From NCBI RefSeq assembly GCF_036588685.1, contig NC_086379.1, positions 76,725,727-76,789,726 of the forward strand: DNA of 64,000 nt. Reading direction: 5' to 3'. Below the pieces are notes generated by a model. That model had not been told where the DNA came from. It ran no database searches and saw only the letters and a program-made list of their open reading frames with translations. This document shows, piece by piece, positions 33,331 through 46,855 of the stretch (positions within the stretch are counted from its first letter, which is position 1; each line of letters begins with the position of its first letter). The position numbers were made by a program, and so were the translations under genes. The stretch comes from Mytilus trossulus (lineage: Eukaryota > Mollusca > Bivalvia > Mytilida > Mytilidae).

Positions 33331-35884
33331 AATAATGAAAGTATAAGATACTAGAGGAGTCTTCAAAGACCGTTACTACTGAGATGGTAAATGCACAACA
33401 TTTAAGAGGTCATCTAACAAACCTTTTCAATAAGTCTTTTGTGATTTGATTGCACAATTTATTTCCATGGCTCCTCCGGTAGCGGAGTATAATTAACAAG
33501 TTTATAAACAAAAAAATATGGTTGCATGATTTTCATTTCTTCAGGGATTGGTCGTGCCATAGCCAAGAAATTAGTGGAATGTGGCGTTGAGACGTACGCT
33601 CTCAGTAGAACAATGGCAGATCTCAAAGCACTTAAATTAGAAGTATTTCTTATCTAAACGTGTTTAATATAAAGTCTTCCAAATTTTACATTATCTCACA
33701 CTTTGAGTTTCCAACATGTTATCCCCTTTCTTAATTTTTATCAAAATCATAAATGGACAAAGAAGGCTCAAAACTGCAATTTGGTAGATTTTGACCAAAT
33801 TTAAACAATTGTCGCAAAAAAAAAGGAAATTTCAACGATATAAACAAATCTGACATACATATTTAGATCTCTTGTATTCCAATCAGATTGGTTCATAACA
33901 CAAACAAAATCATTACTGAAAGTCGTTCTATGTTTTTTTTCTTATAAAATACAAATCAATTCATGTTGATTTAAAATGATTGTCTGCCGGTGCATAATTA
34001 TACAAAAAACATGCATTTTCTTATTACTTGAAAAAAGCTGGACAAAAATCTTATCAGCTGTTTCATTTTTTCAATACACTATTTATACAGTATGTGTTAG
34101 TTACTGTTGCCTTTAATTATCAATAGTTACAAAAAAGTAAACAAAACTTAGTGTTTAATGTTTTGAAAAACTAATTAAGGTTTAAACTTCATTTTGCAAA
34201 GATGAGGTATAACATCTTCAATTGGTTGTATATGCTGGTTTTTGTTTAGGATGGATGTTTTAATTAAAGGAAAAAACAGGTATCTGGATATAAGAAGGAA
34301 TATTTATACATTGTATATTTAAAAACAAAATTTTGCAATGTAAAAGCATCTGCGACTTTTGAATTCCAGATAGCCTCAATGCATATTTTGCATATTGATT
34401 TACAAGACTGGAATAAAACAAGAGAGGTCGTTACCAAGATTGGACCAGTTGATTTAATGATTAACAATGCTGCTGTATCTAGGTTGGCGAAGTTTACAGA
34501 GATTAAACAAAAAGATATAGAATAGTATGATGTTAGCATGTATCATTTCTTTTCTAAATTGAAGTTGGTTTCCTTAACCTCATGAATATAAACATATTTG
34601 TAATTAAGAGAGTAAGGAAGTCTAAAATTGCAAGCATTTTAGTCTTTGCTGTGTTTGGTCGTAACTTTTTTAGGTCGGTCATTGAAAAGAGATCTTGCTT
34701 TATAATTTCCAAAAAATTATATCATCATGTATAATCAAAAGAGAAGAAATACACATTTGATACGCAAAATTGGTTTTAAAGGAAAACAAAAACACAACTT
34801 AAGTAGACATATTTGATTAAGCTGCATCTTAACTCAATTACTTTGAAATCATAAATGTACGTAAGAAAACTGAATCGCAGAAAATTAATAATTGAGCCTC
34901 TTTTTTTAACAGTGTTATGAATGTCAATTTCAGTGCTGTCTTCAATGTGTCACAGGTTAGCGTTTATTTTATACAACTCTCAACTGCATAGTATAAAAAG
35001 AGAAAGATGTACTTTTTTTTTTAAAACTTTTTTAAAAGCTTTTTCAAAATGTCTGTTCAAAATTAGTCACGAAAAGCCATGGGATAAATGATGAAGCTGG
35101 TTTTCCAAACTTAGTAAATTTATAGCAATATATAAGACTTAAAATTGACAGGTACGCAAATGTCGCAATATGGGTTAGAATGGTTAAATCTTATTTAAAT
35201 AATGTGCATTTTGTGAAATATATGTTGTTGATCAATGATACTTAAATAAACATAAATATGATATGATACTGTGAAATTTTTTAAGAAGAATTGATGATGA
35301 TCGGAACGTCCTATACAGCTCTTGCAAGGTCGGTAGAAGAAATGATTTTCTTATTCATATTTCTACTACAGGTAGTAGCTAGAACAATGATTGAAAGAGG
35401 TGAAGGGGGAAGCATTGTCAACATATCTAGTTGTGGAGCACATGATGCCTTATTCGATCATTCAACATACTGCTCAAGTAAAGCTGCTCTTGACATGTTG
35501 ACAAAGTGTATGGCCTTGGAACTTGGACCTCATGAGGTAAAATCTGCTTTCTCTCAATACCTAGCATTTTAAAACCAAATACAAAACCTTGTTCGTTGTA
35601 CTTACCGTTAGGTGTCAATTTTCAGAATAGATCCCCTGTCTATAATATTACCCGGTTCAAAGGGTATGTCATCCCCATCGCTAGGCGTGATGGCAGCGTC
35701 GAAAATATTTTTTTAAAGTTTCTGACAAGTTTGTGTTTTCACAAGAGGAACCACTACTGGTTAGTCGATGCTATTTGGTATGTCATTGCATTAGCATTTG
35801 TGCATCCCATTTAATGGAGGTGATTTGTTCCGGCTATTCAATTACTGGTATGTTGTAGTTTCAAAGTTTGTTTAATTCAAATGT

Positions 35885-36035
35885 AAGCCGTATTTGGCAC
35901 AACGTTTTAGAATTTTAGGTCATCAATGCTCTCCAACTTTATACTTGTTTGGCTTTCTTTGCTAGTTTCTTCCGAGCGTCAATGGTGAGTCTAATGTAGA
36001 CAAAACGCACGTATGGTGTATTAAGTTATTAGCCT
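35885..36035 (+). repeat. Dispersed repeat family 2, right half only
   Basis: Contains AAGCCGTATTTGGCACAACG, ATGCTCTCCAACTTTATACT and CGAGCGTCAATGGTGAGTCT, matching the second half of the full copies. Inside the last large intron of the DCXR relic. Confidence 0.6.
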
Positions 36036-36054
36036 GATAACTATAAGCATGTCG

Positions 36055-36370
36055 AAATGTCTTATAATGTTTTTTTGTGTATTTCACATTTTGTGTGTTT
36101 GTGTATTTGTACTGTAGTCATGTCGTGTAATGTTGTCATTTTAGTGTTATATTTAACATTGCCATAAAAGCGCCAGGTTCGGCTAGGCGCAAAACAAGGT
36201 TCTATCCACCATTTTTTCTTAAAATGTCCTGTACCAATTCAGAAAAATGGCAACTGTTATCTTTTTGTTCGTTTCTGTGGTTGTTGCATTGTCGTTTTGG
36301 TTTTTTGTTGCAATTCAGTGTTTCTGTTGTTTCGTTGTTTTCCTCTTATAATTGATGTGTTTATTTTAGT
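36055..36370 (+). repeat. Dispersed repeat family 3 (copy 1)
   Basis: Contains AAACAAGGTTCTATCCACCA, AAAATGTCCTGTACCAATTC, GTTTCTGTTGTTTCGTTGTT and TTCCTCTTATAATTGATGTG. Related copies at 37910-38200, 57975-58260 and, as a fragment, 58870-59010. Non-coding. Confidence 0.65.
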
Positions 36371-36379
36371 TAAGATAAC

Positions 36380-36735
36380 TATTTACACCACTGGGTCGAT
36401 GCCACTGCTGGTGGACGTTTCGTCCCCGAGGATATCATCAGCCCAGTAGTCAACACTTCGGTGTTGACATGAATATCAATAATGTGGTAATTTTTTATAA
36501 ATTTCCTGTAAACGAAAGTAAAAAAACAATCGAAAAACTAAGGATATTCTTATTCCAGGCCTAATAGATTTCCTTAGCCGTATTTGGCACAACTTTTGGG
36601 AATTTTGAATCCTCTATGCTCTTCAACTTTGTAATTGTTTGGCTTTATAAATATTTTGATATGAGCGTCAATGATGAGTGTTATGTAGACGTAACGCGCG
36701 TCTGGCGTACTAAATTATAATCCTGGTACCTTTGA
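36380..36735 (+). repeat. Dispersed repeat family 2, full copy
   Basis: Contains CACCACTGGGTCGATGCCAC, TGCTGGTGGACGTTTCGTCC, AACACTTCGGTGTTGACATG, then TTAGCCGTATTTGGCACAAC and GTAACGCGCGTCTGGCGTAC, collinear with 32040-32405. Confidence 0.75.
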
Positions 36736-37909
36736 TAACTATAGTTATTTGATTTTGCTATGTGATTATGGACTTTCCGAATTGATTTTCCTCTAAGTTC
36801 AGTATTTTTGTGATTTTACTTTTTAATACTTATTCACTTTCGATACTTTGGCAATATCAGGGTATGAAGGTTCTTTTTATATTATAGAAAGAATCTGAAC
36901 CAGAGCTAGAATGCTTTAAATCCGACTTAATTGTCCCTGCATCACTTATGTCAGTTGGACTATTTTAGTCACTTAACATTTGTTCAGATGCCGATATTCT
37001 GACATTTGTGCAAAATTCTACTCTTTTGTTCTGACATTTTTAACAAGTTGAACTCAATTGTATCCAGATATAATAACTGTACACGATTACTATTTTTTCA
37101 ATCATCATTGATTTCAGACTAGACGGTGTACATTTAACTGGGTTATTTTACGACTTCAAGTACATCTTATTAGGGATGGGGGAAAATACAAAATGTTTTA
37201 AAAATGGTGAAGGCCATGGTGTTCAAGTTAATTAAATTTCAACTCAATATCTGTGTTGCCATGCAAGTATTACAGAAGATGAACTAATTAGACCACCCTG
37301 CCACCGAGGCTCTTATATAGGCTAATAACTACTGAAATTAAAAGTAATTATGAATCATATTTACTTTATATAACATGAGATTTTTCCATAATTTTGCTTT
37401 GAGAAACGTATATTTTTCTCCTAAGATTTTAAGCACAAGATATTGAGATCTTGTTTCCTCTTTTTTAGATCATAGTAAACAGCATAAATGCTTTCTCTTT
37501 ATGCATAATAAAACATTTCAACACCTCTTCTTTTACAAAGCAACATTTTTACCCTTGTCTTTTGTGCTTTATTGCCATTGCAGAAACTTTTTTGCACTGA
37601 TTTTGCAAGAAAGTGCATTTTGATGGCCAAACAGAGACACAATGATGTTTATTTTATCAAGTATTTGTAATTTTATAAGACCTAAAAACAATGAGCAAAA
37701 CACAAACAGTACTGTATACAGTATCATACTGCAAACTCTCGATCTTAAAACCATGCTTAGGACTTCAAGGCAGAATCAAGCCTCAAATCATTTTCAGTAT
37801 CGCTAGGAATAAAGTTCAAGCTATGCCACTGTCTGTCAGTATAAAGGTATAATGTGTATTGCCAAAACCTTAATACATATATCAGTCAAATATGAAACAA
37901 AATTTTTAT

Positions 37910-38200
37910 TAAGGAAAGAGCAAGGTTTGGCTCGCCACAAAACCAGGTTCAACCCACTAATTTTTTTTTAAATGTCCTGTAACAAGTCAGGAAAATGGCA
38001 GTTGTTATCTTATAGTTCATTTCTGTGTGTTTTATATTGTTCTTTTGTTTTTTTGTTGCACTTTAGTTTTTCTATTGTTTCATTGTTTTCCTCTTATAGT
38101 TGATGTGTTTACCTCAGTTTTAGTTTTAGTAACCTGGATTTGTTTTCTGTCAATCGATTGATGACTTTTGAACAGCGGTAAGCATTATTGCCTTTATTGA
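37910..38200 (+). repeat. Dispersed repeat family 3 (copy 2)
   Basis: Contains AAACCAGGTTCAACCCACTA, AAAATGGCAGTTGTTATCTT and TTCCTCTTATAGTTGATGTG, plus a tail with CAATCGATTGATGACTTTTG and ACAGCGGTAAGCATTATTGC. It lies just past the 3' end of the tepsin gene. Confidence 0.65.
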
Positions 38201-38341
38201 AGCAATGGGTAAATAAATATGGAAAGTATTCATACAACAGGACTAGTTCTTGAAAAACATGATATAATATAAGTTAAATAATATATAATGCAGATAGAAT
38301 GAACAAGTGACATATAATCTAATCAATATAATTTTGACATG

Positions 38342-41300
38342 CTAGTCTTCCATTAACATTAGCTGTGCATCATCCTTGGGAAGTAATCTTATATTCAACA
38401 CCTTTTCGAAACACAATAAAATCTGAAAGACAAAGAAAGCAAGTTAAGATATACTTCAGACTAAGAAAAATCATACATCTTGTTTGATATTTTGTTTTCG
38501 AAAAAATATATATACTGACAACTGTTAAACACAAATATCAAATTTGAAAAAAAACAAACTTTACCAACTTTATCCTATCTCATTTCCAAAGAAACAGCAA
38601 TTTTCAAAAATATTCTCTGACCAGCACAAAACTTTCATCCAAATTTAACAGAATTGGTTGCAGTCAAATTTTATGTAGAAGATGTAAAGTTCAAGTATTG
38701 CTATTGTTTATGGGGTAAATCTTAAGAGTTATGGAGATGCTCAACAATATAAGGTGTGAAGTAAGTATTTTTTGTCAAGGTTCCTCTCATTTCTATGTAA
38801 ACAGTGGACATCTTCACATGTCATAGTTATCATTATAACTGTAGCTTAACCTCTATTTTTGTCTTATTGATGTATACCTCACTTATAAATGTCCTTTTAG
38901 ACAGTGTGTAATATCAATCATGTTTAGTATTAAATTTATATTAAGATCCATTTTGTTACATCTTGTGATCCATTTAATTAGCAATTGCCAATGGCAGTCA
39001 GTAGGGTTAAAGAACATCAGTTGTTCGACCTGTTAGTCAAATGTGTTTTGTTTAAATATACTTTTTCACATTTTTTGTCTTTTGGAAAATGTTGTTTGTG
39101 CTGTATTTAAACCCTTCTACAACGAATTTTTTTTACATGCACACGTATAAAAATTGCGGTTTTTATCCAACGCAATCATAAGTTTGAATGTAGTTTTCAA
39201 TTTACACTCAATTATGTTATTGTATATATACATGTATAGATGTTTCCATACTCAGATATAAATGTATGTCATATGTTGCTATTTACAAGCTTTTATATAT
39301 AAAAAAATATTCTACATTAAACAGGTTAAAACTGCTACAATATTTACTGTCAAGACTCTATTACTAATGATTCAAGGATAGAAAATTTATAAGATTCTAC
39401 ATCTAAATTTTTGACCTCCACTGCAGACAATTAGATATATAATCAGTATCCCTCCCTTTCCTTATACTATATACATGTGTCTATCTATGGTCATACCTTG
39501 TTAGCTTTGGTAGAGGATACCAATGATTCTTCTGTAGAAAGCTGTAGTAATTGGTTCTGACAGGTTTTACAAATGAAATCACAATTAACTAAACCAGTAT
39601 TTACTAGATATTCTATCAATAAGAGTGATTTCTGAAAAACAAATAAAAAATGGTGGAACAATTTTGAGAAAAAATTACATGTTTCTGTTATTTATTCAAT
39701 GTTGATTGTGGTCTATGAAATAAACAACTGAGTCATGTGATCATCTTCATTAGTCATGTGATCATCTTCATTATTTTTGGTTACTGAAAACAGGTTAAAG
39801 TCCCTTTACTCTAGTACAACAACTTCAAAATCTTCAAAATGAAAGATGTAATTACTAATTTTAGAAAAAAGCTATAAAACCTCCCTCTCTGTAGTTAACA
39901 TTGTTAGGATAAATATGTTTATTGCATTAAGCACAATTATGCTATAGCACATTTAAATAACAACATTATCATGTGTTAGCAACATGAAATTTATATTAAT
40001 AAACTGTACATAGGTATACGAAACTGCAGAGAACGTAATTAACAATATGAACATTTTGTTAATAAAAAAGACAATAAGATGCATATATTATATATAACTA
40101 CATAATATCATATGAAAGATCTGAGTTTCCAACTTTCACACAAAAACACATCAAATTGTAAATAACAGTTTTGTACACATCACTACATATTTGAAAACAA
40201 AATATTCTAAAAAATATTTAGTAAAATTATTCAGTATCATGAATAGAATTATTGTCAAATATCAGCAACTACAAAAAAATAAACAAAACAACAAAACAAC
40301 AACACACTAAGTCCAGGTTGATCTATTCCTTTTATCATCCATGGATAAACCATGAATAACATATTTGTAAGAGGAGTTTCTTAAATGACTTACCAGAACC
40401 ACACACTGAGTAGTAGATTTGAGTTGTATATTTAACAATTCTATAACTTTTTCACAGTTAAGATTCTGACAAGATGATATAAAGTGTCTTATTTCTCCCA
40501 CAGTCAGTAATGTAACATCACTACTAGCTAACATTTGTTCTACTAAGTTCTCTTCCTCACACCAACTGTCTCGATGATCAATTCTGTAATTAATACATTG
40601 ACGATAAAAGAACATTGAAAAAGAGAAAATGCATTACAGATTCATAACTTCAGAGCTTAACTTTTAAAGAGGTTTATTTTTCACATTTCTTGGACCAAAG
40701 ATGTGTTTTGATAATTTTGTGTTCCCTTTTCCTCTTGATTTTTTTTTTTAATCTGCAGATAAACTAAACCAGACAGGATATTTGCAATTTTATCTCCAGG
40801 GTAAAATTAACAAAAGTCAACTGATAAAAACTTCTTGTGGATATGCACAACTTCATATTATGCCCGTTATCTTAATTTTTTTTTATAAAAACTGTTGCAG
40901 TAGTATATTCAAGTTTTAATTTTAAGTTCAAAGGGGCTTTACTACTAATAAAAATTTGAATCATAATTTCTCATTTTCTGTCGAATCGCACATCTTTCTT
41001 GTATGTCCTTAATTTGTACAAAGTTTCTTGAAATTCTATTGCATGGTTTCATGGGAGTTGAAACTAGAGGCTCTAAAGTGCCTGTGTCGCTCACCTTGGT
41101 CTATGTGAATATTAAAGGAAGCAGATGGATTCATGACAAAATTGTGTTATGGTGATGGTGATGTGTTTGTAAATCTTACTTGACTGAACATTATTGCTGT
41201 TTAAAGTTTATCTCCATCTATAATTACATTCAAGATGATAACCAAAAACAGAAAAATTTCCTTAAAACTAACAATTCAGGATCAGCAACCCAACAACGGG

Positions 41301-44300
41301 TTGTCCTATTCATCTGACAATTTCAGAGAAGATAAATGTTGACCTGATCAACAATTATACCATGTCAGATTTGCTCTAAATGTTTTGGTTTTTGAGTTAG
41401 AAGCAAAAACTGCATTTTACCCCTATGTTCTATTTTTAGTCATGGCTGCCATCTTGGTTGCATGGCCGGGTCACCGGACACATTTTTTAAATTACATACC
41501 CATAAGATGACTGTGGCCAAGTTTGGATTAATTTGGCCCAGTAGTTTCAGAGGAGAAGATTTTTGTAAAAGATAACGCCGGACGACGACGGACACCAACT
41601 GATGAGAAAAGCTCACTTGGCCCTTTGGGCCAGGTGAGCTAAAAAACAGGATTGGACAGACAAACAGACGGATCAAAAACATTATATCCTCTAAACTTTG
41701 TTTTGTGGGTTATAATGAAGTATAAATACTATGTAGTTTATTGTAGCTAACCAGCACTACATAATTTACTAAGATCAACAAATAAGTTAAAATTGTAATA
41801 ATACCCATCAAAAACTGTATCCCTGTCTTGACTTGAAACACTGTTTGTCTGGTTACCAGTTTCTTCATCTTCGTCATCCCAGCCACCACCAACCTTTCCT
41901 GGGATATGCTGGATTGGTTTGACTGGAAAAGTCATTATTAATTAATGAAAAAATTATGACAGTTTTCTTCAAAGTGGTGGAATGTGTGTATTAATTTTGA
42001 TTATATTGATACTTATGACTGAGAAAACTGATTGTTTTTAGCACGGTACATTATTTTTTACTTATAAATTACAAGTATGTCTAACAAGCAAAACCATAAC
42101 TAATAATATCTAAAAAAAAATCAAGAAATCTTGTCTGACTGCACCAGCAAACTGTGTTTAAAACATTAAAAATTTCTTCAAGTAGGACATCAATGGGTTT
42201 TTTCATGTAACATCATTAAAATTTTACCATACATTTCTGTAAAATTTTACTAGCATTTGATTAGTGGAACATGGTGCAGTCATAGTAAGCTTCTGAAGTT
42301 TGTTATAATATAAAGGAATTGAATAGAAGACAAACTGACCTGGTTTCTTACCTTCATGACTTTTGACTTGTTTTTCTTGTTGCTGTGGTGCTGCCATTTC
42401 ATTATACACTACAGGAAGTGGTGGTGGTTTGTAATCACCATATGACTCAATAGAAGATAAAATGGCTGCTTGTTGCTCTTTGGTTCTGTCTTGAAACCCA
42501 GTGGCAAATTTAGTTAATTTGTCCATAAAACTACCTATACAAGTATCAGTGTAAATATATATGTATATTTAGTGTACATAAATAGTTTGGGATGGTGAAC
42601 ATAAAGGTAAGAATAGTTCTATAGAAAATGTGGTGCTTTCTAAAGGCTTTATCTAGTAAGCCAAGTCATTTAGATATCTAAATATCCTAATTGCTACACC
42701 AACAACAAATATTCAAATATACAGTTAGTGCCTTCAACTTAAACAGTCACTTTTTTTTTTAACCATTACCGTAGATTCATTTATTCTTGTGGGTACCAAT
42801 TCCCATGGACTAATGGAAAATTGCATGTTTATGGATATTTTATTATTCACTTTTTTTTTTTTAACAATTACCGTAGATTCATTTATTCTCGTGGGTACCA
42901 ATTCCCGTGGACTAATGGAAAATTGCATGTTTATGGATATTTTATTTCAAGGTTTTGACAAACCAATAAGAATTTGTCATTCAGAGAATATCTAACTTTG
43001 TGTTCACCTGTACCCATGAAACACGCAAAAATTGGTATTCAACGAATAATAATAAATCCACAGTAGATGCGATATACTCTGTGATTGTTTTATAGAAAAT
43101 TTATCTTAACTCTTTTTTGTTTTTTTAACTATACATGTACAACCAAAAAATATTTTTCTTACATATATAAAGGATGCATATTTTTCTTAACTTACTTTTT
43201 GTTTTGGTTGGGGAGTTTCCAAATCCTTGCATGCTTCCTTTTGGACTTACATTAGCATTACCAAGACCTGAAAGTTACAACATATAGTCTTAGTAACTAC
43301 ATACATCTTCATGATAGCTTTGTGTAATACTGATCATTACCTCTGTGATAATATTTAAGGAATGACTGTGATATTTTTTCTGTCTATGAAGATTTGTTCA
43401 TGGTTTCCTACGGTTTAAGATGGAATTTAGAATTAAATGATAAGAAATGACTGTAATATTTTTTCTGTCTATTTTCGAAATAACATAAAAAATGTGGTGC
43501 ACACTGTTAAATAACCCGCTACGCGCGTTATTCAGTGTGCACCAAATTTTTTATGTTATTTCTTTATAGACAGAAAAAATATTACAGTCATTCCTTAAAT
43601 AGTAAAAATATATAATTAAATTCTGTTTGCTTTTAAAAAAACTATTCTAATAAAGTCTTTGTAACTTTGAATGAAGAATCTGTATAGGGTATACATAAAT
43701 GAGATAGCACAAAATGTCACACATAAACAAAAACTCTTAATAACATATTTCTTTTGCAAACCGGATTAGAGAATTATTGAAATAAGTTTGAAGAAGATAC
43801 CTGTAATTCTGGACTTGTCTCGTTCTGACCTTTCTTGTTGCTTTTGTGGGCTTTGTTTTACTTCTGTGTCAAATAACAACTGTGATAACTCCTAAATATA
43901 GAAAGCATATATCTGTAGTGATGTCTTCAGGGGTTGTCCAAATTTATCATAGTATTTTGCAACAAAAACCTGTTATAGATTATTGTTTTTAGATTTAGAT
44001 TTAATCCTCTTCATGTTCTTGAACACATAAGGCATCAACAAGGGACCTCCAACTCTTTCTATCTATAGATTCATTATGTTTGTAAAATTTTTCTTTCATT
44101 TTCATGAGAGAAATTTGTGTGAGCCCATACATCCCAAAAACATATTTATATATTCTAATATTGCAAAAAAATATTGAAATCTTGAATTCATTGTGATTTT
44201 TTTTTGCAAACACTAAATTAACATAGTTTGCCTCCAACTTAATTTACTTAGTTTGCCTCCAACTAAATTAATTTAGTTTGCCTCCAACTAAATGATGTTG

Positions 44301-46820
44301 ATATATTAATTTTATGAATACTGATCTTTTATAATTTCCTCAGGATAAACATATTATATTAAAATCTTCAATAGATCCTTTCTGTTTTAATCATCACTTG
44401 ACAAAGACTTTTTTTGTGAAAACATTCTGTCAATAAGCTGGTTTGTGTGGGTTTTTTTAAGTTCTTGTTTTTACCTTTTAAATCTATGAGACATATTACA
44501 TGCTTGTGTAATTTATTCAAGCCAATGCTATACTACCTTCTGCAGAGTTATCTGTCTAACACTTGTAACAGTACCTGTGCTATCTGTCTAACACTTGTAA
44601 CAGTACCTGTGCTATCTGTCTGACACTTGTAACAGTACCTGTGCTATCTGTCTAACACTTGTAACAGTACCTGTGCTATCTGTCTGACACTTGTAACAGT
44701 ACCTGTGATATCTGTCTGACACTTGTAACAGTACCTGTGCTATCTGTCTAACACTTGTAACAGTACCTGTGCTATCTGTCTGACACTTGTCACAGTACCT
44801 GTGCTATTGTGCTATCTGTCTGACACTTGTAACAGTACCTGTGCTATCTGTCTGACACTTGTAACAGTACCTGTGCTATCTGTCTGACACATCTATCTAA
44901 CACTTGTAACAGTACCTGTGCTATATGTCTGACACTTGTAACAGTACCTGTGCTATCTGTCTAACACTTGTAACAGTACCTGTGCTATCTGTCTGACACT
45001 TGTAACAGTACCTGTGCTGTCTGTCTGACACTTGTAACAGTACATGTGCTATCTGTCTGACACTTGTAACAGTACCTGTGCTATCTGTCTGACACATCTA
45101 TCTAACACTTGTAACAGTACCTGTGCTATATGTCTGACACTTGTAACAGTACCTGTCATATCTGTCTAACACTTGTAACAGTACCTGTGCTATCTGTCTG
45201 ACACTTGTAACAGTACCTGTGCTATCTATCTAACACTTGTAACAGTACCTGTGCTATCTGTCTGACACTTGTAACAGTACCTGGGCTATCTGTCTGACAC
45301 TTGTAACAGTACCTGTGCTATCTGTCTAACACTTGTAACAGTACCTGTGCTATCTGTCTGACACTTGTAACAGTACCTGTGCTATCTGTCTGACACTTGT
45401 AACAGTACCTGTGCTATCTGTCTAATACAAGTTATAATACCTGTGCCATCTGTCTAACAGCTTTATTTGGTACATTGCCATGTAGTGGATCTTCTGGACC
45501 ACTGTATTCTGTAAATACAAAATTAAATAATTCTTGATAATTACATTTATCTCTATTTTGTGCATTTTTCCTTTGATCTTTTTTTCTGATAATTTTCATT
45601 TCATGCTACTCGCCTGAGATGGAAAATTATCGCCAGTTACTAAGCATGCACGTGGCGTTGCTAACGAAATTGACATGAAATTGACACGAAATTGACAACT
45701 TCGTCATAGGTAAAATAGCCATAAAAAGATTATCACTGTTCATCTCAACTTGATTGCCTTTCTCGCTTACGCCGTCCCTGCTCAAGCGAGAAAATCGATT
45801 TCGTTGAGATGATCACCGATAATCTATAAGTACTAGCTGTTGTAATTCTAAATAAACCAATAATGTTATAAAGTATGGCTGCCAATATTACAGTGTATAA
45901 CAACATAGTTCATATCAACAGGTTGCTTTATGCAATTAGTGAGTTACAAGCAATTTTTGATACATTAATGTTTCTTATTCTTCATTTGTACTTTTGCTGT
46001 TGAGGTTTATTTTTTTGGTTATCTATCATATTGGTATTATACAGGTAGGCAAGTTATTTTTCTGTATACATTTTTTGGAAAAAATCTTTTTTCCCACTCT
46101 GATGAAATCTGGACGAAGAGTCACTTCATCCCTAAATCTTAAAAACCTGAATATAATCTTTACTTACTTGTAGCTTCTCTGATGCCATGAGAAGTCTTCA
46201 GCAACCCAAGTCTGAATTCTGCTGGTCCATTCTCTACTATGTACTTAAGCAATTTCAGCACCTAAACATAAATAAACTATGTATCAAAGGATGAAACAGA
46301 TGTTTGTTGTAGAAGCCTGTAAAATAAGAAAAATTAATTTCCTGCCAATATACACATCTAAATAGTGTGTCCTTATTATCTACAAAATTTCATGAAATTC
46401 TGTTGTGTGGTTTGAGAGGAGTTGCGATGACAAACTGTTGCAGTAGTACATTAAAGTAATTAGTTCAAAGGAGCGCAACTCCTAGAAAAAAAATTGAATC
46501 GCAATTTCCAGTCGATATGCACAACTACATAGTATGTTCTTATTATCTGAAAAGGTTTCGTGAAATTCTGATGTGTGGTATGAGAGGAGTTGCGATGACA
46601 AACTGTTGCAGTAGTACATTAAAGTAAATAAGTTCAAAAGGGCGTAACTCCTAGGAAAAAAATTGAATCGCAATTTCCCGTCGATATGCACAACTACATA
46701 GTATGTCCTTATTATCTGAAAAGGTTTCGTGAAATTCTGTAGTGTGGTTTGAGAGGAGTTGTGATGACAAGAAACAGGACTGACTGACAGACTGATGGAC
46801 GTTCGGACTGACGGATGGAT

Positions 46821-46855
<35 letters not shown>

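Larger units (their letters stand above)
33545..37490 (+). pseudogene. Partial second copy of DCXR (exons 2-5, relic of exon 6)
   Basis: Exon-like blocks 33545-33642, 34370-34524, 34913-34955 and 35372-35536 match DCXR exons 2-5 with identical lengths (98, 155, 43, 165 nt), phases and AG/GT borders, and all are open. The encoded segments keep [18 protein letters not shown], the Asn of VMNVNF, the Ser of NISSCG and YCSSK, so the catalytic residues are intact. A relic of exon 6 starts at 37469 (ATCATAGTAAACAGCATAAA), but similarity is lost after about 22 bases and the expected continuation is absent. I found no exon 1 with MEIKFDG...TGAG and no exon 7 with GECVRIDGG in the surrounding sequence. 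The donor after exon 2' is weakened (GAA|GTATTT). Either a recently dying duplicate, or a gene with unrecognised terminal exons. The intact exons argue for a young event or for selection. Confidence 0.75.

Noticed and set aside
42734-42995. Open frames with internally repeated protein sequence on both strands
   Set aside because: They arise from the ~100-bp tandem duplication in a tepsin intron.
44549-45472. CRISPR-like array
   Set aside because: The 32-bp units are contiguous, with no unique spacers, and lie in an intron of a eukaryotic gene, so this is a minisatellite.
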